From Episyrphus balteatus (Eukaryota; Arthropoda; Insecta; Diptera; Syrphidae): a stretch of DNA of 64,000 nucleotides. Position numbers and translations under genes: made by a program. Where the stretch lies: NCBI RefSeq assembly GCF_945859705.1, contig NC_079136.1, positions 113,728,028-113,792,027 on the forward strand, written 5' to 3'. The notes beneath the pieces were generated by a model. That model made no database searches, had not been told where the DNA came from, and saw nothing but the letters and a program-made list of their open reading frames with translations. Below, piece by piece: positions 58,701-64,000 of the stretch (positions within the stretch are counted from its first letter, which is position 1; every line of letters begins with the position of its first letter).

Positions 58701-59223
58701 CAATTGAGTCATTTCACCTTGATAATAGGACACTTCCCCTAAAATAAAAATTATAAAATAACTTACCTGAAACAATATACTTTTTATCGTATTTTCCGGC
58801 AAATGTGTGTCCCTGTCCTTAATCATTTGATATAAATTCTCTTTCATGTATTCGAATACAAAATACAGGGTATCATTCTCACGAATAACTTCTTTTAATT
58901 TAACAATATTAGGGTGTGATAGTTTCTTTAATGACTGCAATTTAAATAAAACAAAATATGAAATGGTCACATGATAAATTTCTCACGACAAAATAAAAAA
59001 AAGGTATTACAAATACTTAAAAAGTACCTATATGCTAGTACATTTATTTAAGTACATTTATACCCACCTTGACCTCACGTAGGTTCATCGCCTCTTCCCA
59101 TGAATAATATTTTCGTTTCATACGTTTAATGGCTACCTTTTCGCCGGTATCCTTCCGTTGTCCAAGGACAACAGTTCCATATGTTCCATCACCCAATTGG
59201 CTTAAGGTAATATATCGATTCAT
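49724..59223 (-). CDS. ICK: MAK/ICK(CILK1)-family serine/threonine kinase, complete, 8 exons (737 aa)
   Basis: Ciliary-type kinase of the RCK family (MAK, ICK/CILK1, MOK; nematode DYF-5), which controls cilium length and intraflagellar transport. Coding exons on the minus strand are 59068-59223, 58767-58934, 57079-57245, 56845-57016, 55754-56772, 55416-55697, 49909-50024 and 49724-49857; all junctions are GT-AG and keep frame. The kinase domain is residues 4-284: GDGTYG at 11-16, VAIK Lys33, Glu50, HRDLKPEN at 123-130, DFG at 143-145 and the TDY activation motif at 157-159, at the same positions as in human ICK. The tail is low complexity and Asn/Ser-rich with N-tracts; the last exon ends in an N/T-rich stretch and SKYLNK. 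AATAAA overlaps the end of the ORF. A 5' UTR exon may precede the ATTCTAG near 59228. The start is chosen by MNRY alignment. Confidence 0.95.
49727..49732 (-). terminator. Polyadenylation hexamer overlapping the kinase stop codon
   Basis: The minus-strand sequence CTGAATAAATAATAAATTTA holds AATAAA at 49727-49732, immediately before the TAA at 49724-49726, and a second one directly after. This implies a very short 3' UTR if used. Whether it is used cannot be told. Confidence 0.5.
50985..51958. repeat. Inverted pair of nearly identical 82-bp segments
   Basis: 50985-51066 and the reverse complement of 51877-51958 agree at nearly every position, including TTCAAATTCGTTAGTGGAGT and AATTTCACAATCAAGATTTC. 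The 810-bp spacer also has a TTTCATTTGATA counterpart on both sides further out. Probably the ends of a palindromic repeat. Confidence 0.75.
52364..53853. mobile_element. 1484-bp fully palindromic element (52367-53850) with TTA target duplication, copy 3
   Basis: Starts TAGTAGAGTAACTAAAGC and ends with its near inverse GCTTTAGTTACTCCACTA; TTA flanks at 52364-52366 and 53851-53853. Inward the arms keep pairing: GGGAACCTGGCCGAACAGCT with its inverse near 53800, GGCAACACCGGCAATTTTTA near 53710 with its counterpart near 52485, GGGACAATCTTCCAT with ATGGAAGATTGTCCCTC, and so on to a centre near 53080-53110. The unoccupied site is preserved at about 40740. A TTA duplication fits PIF/Harbinger-type elements; no transposase present, so the class is inferred. 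Confidence 0.85.
54490..54660. repeat. GC-rich block with GGCCGA palindromes
   Basis: ACCGAATTATCGGCCGACAT and GATCGGCCGATTTCGGCCGA lie about 90 bp apart in otherwise AT-rich intron sequence. No ORF; probably the remains of a repeat. Confidence 0.4.
54775..55045 (+). pseudogene. RT-thumb relic of a non-LTR retrotransposon
   Basis: The plus strand reads AEIKRRISLPNCCYFDLRRH, then LTTKAISHN and a stop. After a one-base shift it continues KVSLYKTLITQGLFYGVEAW, then TLTKADERTLDCFQIKILRR. This matches the region after the RT palm of LINEs that carry the LYKTLI..LLYG(A/V)E(A/S)WTL motif. All other domains are missing. It sits antisense to the kinase inside an intron. The relic at 11010-11410 could represent the next downstream segment of a similar element. 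Confidence 0.7.
58190..58340 (-). pseudogene. Possible transposase N-terminal relic in a kinase intron
   Basis: The minus-strand frame reads MVTKNKRSTEQSWTEDALYQ and later KSFGVKNNRRATNMN. This resembles the start of pogo/jerky-type transposases (basic residues, then SWTEE.. and a ..FGVP.TTL helix), but the intervening helix is not in frame. The flanks contain AAATGGC/GCCATTTT inverted motifs. Weak evidence; it could be chance similarity. Confidence 0.3.
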
Positions 59224-62115
59224 AATTCTAGAATTTTGATATTATTTGGTTTTGGAAATAATACGAGCCTTGAGCCTTGAAAATAATAAAAAAAATATAT
59301 ATTTAAGGCACGTGTTTTATATTTATTAATATTTTTTTTTTTTTTTGGTTTTGGTTAACTTAAGTTGAAATGGCGGGACTTAATGTAAATACATAAATAA
59401 AAAGAATTATGAACCCAATCAATGTACTTGAAGCTTTTGACCTTCCACAATATTTTGATTAATATTTAATATTTCACTGAGCAGGTGGTGTTTTGAATAA
59501 ATACCTAACAAGAAAAAAAGAAAATTGTTTTGCCTACTAAGGAGTGCGTGCAATCTATGTATATTGATATTAATATCCGATTAAATCTTAATCTAGATAA
59601 AGCTTGTTCACTAGACCTGTAGCTTGGATTTTTATTTAGAGGTATAAACTTAAGGTAAACTATGGTGAACTTGATACTAAACAAACATGAAGAATAAACA
59701 AACAATATTCTTTGTTGTTGATAGTAAAATAACTTTTTAACTAACTATGGCAAGGTCAAAGAATAGCTTATCGTCAATCAACCTAGAAAAAAAATTAAGG
59801 TAATCAAATCTGGACACATAAATTTTAATTTTTCACGTGAGAAGGTATTTTTTGAGGGAAATGGCACGGTTTTAAACGAATACAGAAACACCCTGTGATC
59901 CTGTGAATATAATCCAATATCTATGAAAGTTTTGCAGTTGATATCCTTATCAGAACCAAAAGAGTTTATTTAATTTTGTATTCAAGGTGAAAGCGTGTTC
60001 AAATTATTAAACTCAAATGTTTCGGAGAAATGGAAACACGTTTTATATGATTTAAGAGTCTTTTACAACAAGAATCCCAAAATTCTTAAAATCTCATAAA
60101 ATACATGTAATAAATTCGTGACAATAGAAAATACCTTAACAGCTCCGTAAACCCAGGACTGTGAACTTAAAATTTTTAAAACAAACTAGTCTAATTCGTT
60201 TGCCTACGTTTGCCCACCCAAAATGTTCGTTCAATTTTCCTTCAAAAAAGTTTTAGAGCAAATTCTTTTTTTTTATGGGAAGTCTGAAAGATCAAAAGTC
60301 GTCTAAAACGTCAAAATTCTAAGATGGACGTATACAACTAATTGCAATCGTTTTCCAACATACTAAAAAGCATAGTTAGGTGATATACATACATTTTATA
60401 AATCGTCGTTTGTCCACCATAAGTAGGAAAACAAATTTTATACTAAAAAATTAAAATTCCAGTAAAATCCACAAAAAATACTTTTTTTCAAAAATTCAAA
60501 CCACCACCTTGAGTTCTTAACATATACCTAAAATTGTTGTTTAGGAAATATTCAAAATATAAAATTTGTACTGAAAAATTAAAAGTCCCAGAAAAAAAAA
60601 ACTTTTTTAACAAGCCCCTCAGTCAAAATTTTGACTCTACAACGTGTACTTTTCAGTTATTAAATGGGCAAAAAAAAACAGATTGTTTTGCTATTCAGTC
60701 AATGATTAAATTAGAGGAAACTATGAAAGTCACTGTGGTGTATACGTAACTTTTTTTTATGTAATACCTAACCTTTTACGCAAATATTTTAATTTTTATT
60801 TTAATATTTTGATAAGAAATAGATTTTGGGGATTTAAGGGGATTTTGAATTTTTCAGTGCAGATTTTTTTTTTTTTTTTTTTAATATCTTCTAAACGGGG
60901 GGAGGGGTTGGACAAACTATGACTTTGTGTATATATAAAGAACTCGAGGAGGAAAAAAGATTGCAGTTTAATTTCTGCGTCTATCTCAAAATTTAACTGT
61001 TTGATCAGATTTCCAATAAAAAAAAATAATAATTTGCTTTAAAAATTTTTTGAAGAGTGGACAAACGAAAATGTTGGTAGAACAAACATGAACAAAAGGT
61101 GGACAAATGAATTAGACTAGTTTGGTTCTGAAATTTTGAGGTCGTAGTTCCTGCTTCACGGGGCTTACCCTAACTAAGCCCGTATAAATTTTGTACAATT
61201 ATGAGAAAAATTTCAAAAGGATTCGGAAAATAAACTGACTTTGTTGTTCTCATACCTTCAATTCAACTATTTATGTACATAGTTTCTTTTTTTTGTAGAA
61301 AACAATATTATAATGTGATTTCAAATAAAAATCAATTACCCATTCTCTTGTTTACATTATACGCGCCTGTAACTTATCATCTACACACTACACTACGACT
61401 TTGATTGCAATTTATTCCCATACACAAACTATAATTATTAAAGCTCATTCACAAAAGGATGTATTGTTTGTTTTGGCAATTAGACACACACACAAAAATA
61501 AGGTTAGTAGGTATATCACGTATAGCCTTTTTACTCGAATGACAAATAGAATGACAGCATATTGGTTGGTATAAGATATAGGTAACTTAGGAATGGATAA
61601 ACCTTGATATCATTCACTAATTATTTTGGATCGATTTCGATAGAATGAATTTTCACGGCCATTAATACATAAATATAAATAAATTAATACTTATGTAAAT
61701 GTTTCTATAATTAACCTTTAATGTCCTAAGAGGACAAAACTGAACAAAACTGAAAAAAGACAATTGATTATTAGTCAAGTGAATAAGAAATTCGAAAGAA
61801 TAAGGAGTACTTAAGTACGAGTAATTACTTCACGATGAAAGAAATTTAAAACCACTTAAAATTAATCCAAAAAATAGAAGTTTTTTTGGAAAATTTGTTT
61901 TCTACCTTGACATGAAAAATACGACATAACACCTTCGTGTGAAGGGAAGTCTTCAACCAATAAGGAAATTTTATTCAACCCAAAGCAAATAATTTTTGCA
62001 ACAATTTCAATAAATATCGAGGTTAACTAAGTATCTACACAATCAAAATGGTAGCTTGAGGTGTTAACTTTGCATAAATTACAGGCCCGTTTTTATCAAC
62101 ATTATAACATTACTA
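59224..62115. other. Region upstream of the kinase, no supported gene
   Basis: It probably contains the kinase promoter and a possible 5' UTR exon, but no TATA box, clear first exon or ORF with similarity can be pointed to. The sequence is AT-rich with poly-A/T runs. Confidence 0.4.
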
Positions 62116-62123
62116 GTAGTCCA

Positions 62124-62210
62124 CCCTACTAACAATTTTGCTTCTATAATGCTTTACAGAAGCCACAATTGCATCTGTAAAGCTTTATAGAACCAAAATT
62201 GTTTGTCGGG
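62124..62210 (+). mobile_element. 87-bp palindromic MITE, full copy
   Basis: Same length, ends (CCCTACTAACAATTTTG ... TTGTTTGTCGGG) and orientation as 35817-35903, with only a few substitutions. Confidence 0.85.
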
Positions 62211-63120
62211 CAGTGCATTTATGATGTTCATATATGGGCGACCTAGCAGTTTATACCACCCCCAAATTTTTTTTGCTCATTCGATAGAGCATTGGCTGAA
62301 TATCATTACCCTAATTCACCTCGATTTCTATTTATCCTACATAAAAGATGTGTAGGTATACAAAAAACGTAGACAATTAAATTTTGCATCTTTTATTTTA
62401 AGAACACTTTTTCGATATTCTGAATATTAAAAAGTTACTAGACAAAATAGTAAAAAAACCGAAAAAAAATGACAATTTTTAAGTTTTCAGCACTTTTTAT
62501 AAAAATTATGAAAAAACTTTCCGAAAAAAGATTGTTCACTTTCTCTACAACTCTGCCATGAAACTTTTTTTTAATCGCTATAATTAAAAAAGTTATTAAT
62601 ACTTTTTTTGTTAAAAAATACCCCGTTTTTACGAAATGAAGAGACTTCAAAATAAAAATATTGCAGGTTCTGAATTTTCTCTTGTTACACAAGCTATAAA
62701 ATACTCACTAATCATTTCAAATTCAAGATTTGGTAAAAAAAATTTAAGAAAAAAGTAAAGATAAAAAACACAAACAAAAAAGAGCATTTTTTAACAAAAA
62801 AAATGTATTAACAACTTTTGTATTTATGCGATACTTTGTTCGAAAAAATATAGGTACCTACCTAAAAGGAGGAGATTCATTGCGTGAAATAGTTCCAGTA
62901 CATTTTGCACTTGAACTACTTCACGTCATGAAGGAAAACACTCCAATTTTTTTCACCACGAAGATTCAACCCTGAAAAAAATGTATAGGTGGACTTACTT
63001 TCATTTATATGATTCTTCTGCGCAAGAAGATGAAAATAACATTTTTTTCTTATAAGCTTCTTTAATTGAAAATGTTGAGCATCCTGATAACACTATCAGC
63101 TCAATGTGATTGAAAACTCC

Positions 63121-63440
63121 CGGGAGAAGAGAAGTAAGACCTGAACCGTAGCGCAATAGTAAGTGTGGTGGACTATAACGCCAATGGTTTGACACGAAAC
63201 ATTTTTTTTAGGGTTACTGCCTCTTGCGAGGAATTGACTAAGTCTCCAAGAGTATCATTGTCATGAAAAAGTGCATATCTGGTTAGCACCTCGAACTCTG
63301 CGGTAAAATTTTGATCTTTTCCATTCTTGCAAATTAATTACACGCACATAACAATGGTTGTTATAGTAAGCAAGTTAGAGTTGTTAGTCTCTAAGCCTTG
63401 TCCCTTCAGGGGGCTTCGACAAGTCATTTTTTTTTTTTTT
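63121..63440 (+). mobile_element. tRNA-headed SINE
   Basis: The head CGTAGCGCAATAGTAAG (A-box-like) and GGTTTGACACG (B-box-like) is followed by a body with GAGGAATTGACTAAGTCTCC, AAGAGTATCATTGTCATGAAA and TTAGCACCTCGAACTC-type blocks, then GTTAGTCTCTAAGCCTTGTC and a poly-T tract at 63427-63444. The body matches the split copy at 42380-42850. It is similar in plan to insect SINEs with a conserved GCCGTTCGGATTCGG-type core; that is recalled, not computed. Confidence 0.65.
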
Positions 63441-63444
63441 TTTT

Positions 63445-64000
63445 AAATCGAAATGCAAATCTGGGGTCAAATAACGGAATAAGCTTCGATCAAACATTAA
63501 CGTTTTGACGTCAATACGTTAACGTATCAACGTAATCGAATGCCCTAATTCGACCCCTGGTTCTATGAAACAAATACGTCACTGTGAAATACAAACGGGA
63601 TTTCATTGAATGAGTGCACCCGTACAAAATCTTAGTATTGACTACAAACTGCTTTATTATCAATATTTTAGAACTACATAACCAGTCGGCACAATTTGGT
63701 TCAAGAACTTGGATGTTTAAGTGAATTTATGTCATATAAAATTGGGTTTGATTGATACCAGTTGATTTTTTCGCTGCGATTATCACTTTCAAATTTTTAC
63801 CTGAACCGGAAAAAATTCTTTATTATGAGTGTCAACCGCCTTACCGTCCATAAAATAATGTGTAGATTTTGAAACCGGCCCAAATAATAGCGTGAAAATT
63901 AATTTTTCACATTCAGCCCTTTAGTGAGATCACGTAAAAAAGATTCAGATACCTAATAAAAATTATACCTAACACTTCAATTTCAAAATTTGGTTTTGTA
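63445..64000. other. No feature recognised at the right edge
   Basis: AT-rich; CGTTTTGACGTCAATACGTT at 63501-63520 followed by AACGTATCAACG is locally palindromic. No ORF. Confidence 0.35.

Overview
This window is from an insect nuclear genome, most likely a fly (Diptera). It is AT-rich and intron-containing. It carries Rebers-Riddiford (RR-2) cuticle protein genes and a high density of non-LTR retrotransposon relics, SINEs and short DNA-transposon derivatives, including GTCT-microsatellite repeats of the kind described in dipterans. There is no bacterial, organellar or viral gene content. The species cannot be named from sequence alone.

Layout. From 1 to 15.7 kb there is no gene I can support; the region is a mosaic of nested repeats (a palindromic TA-flanked MITE, a hAT-like element inside an older element, a foldback element with 9-bp target duplications, a LINE fragment, a GTCT repeat, a hAT-like MITE and an ACGAA-rich array). 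From 15.7 to 23.9 kb lie three small secreted RR-2 cuticle protein genes: two direct-repeat paralogues on + (15843-16474 and 19456-20064) and one on - (23260-23841). A young 5'-truncated Jockey-type LINE follows (24541-25953). Repeats, including a long palindromic element split by a hAT-like insertion, fill 26.5-32.2 kb. Two unrecognised secreted low-complexity proteins come next: one on - with an internal duplication (32488-34050) and one Q/N/P-rich on + (37312-38940). After another repeat-rich stretch there is a fourth RR-2 cuticle gene on - (44998-45547). An RNase H-bearing LINE relic sits just downstream of a complete eight-exon MAK/ICK(CILK1)-family protein kinase gene on - (49724-59223); one of its introns is 5.4 kb and full of repeats. 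The last 4.8 kb is non-coding with one tRNA-headed SINE.

How the genes relate. The four cuticle proteins, and possibly the two low-complexity secreted proteins, would be exported by epidermal cells into chitinous extracellular matrix. Five of the six secreted genes have a TATA box and five have a coding first exon of only 9-15 nt (four cuticle genes and the 32.5-34.0 kb gene), so ORF-only annotation misses their true N-termini. The kinase is an unrelated ciliary-type kinase. I reconstructed all exon junctions by hand; they keep frame and use GT-AG splice sites.

The most unusual features are structural: well-delimited palindromic elements whose target duplications can be read directly, several confirmed by an unoccupied paralogous site elsewhere in the window, and tRNA-like modules carried inside elements with inverted termini. 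I found no new multi-gene system.
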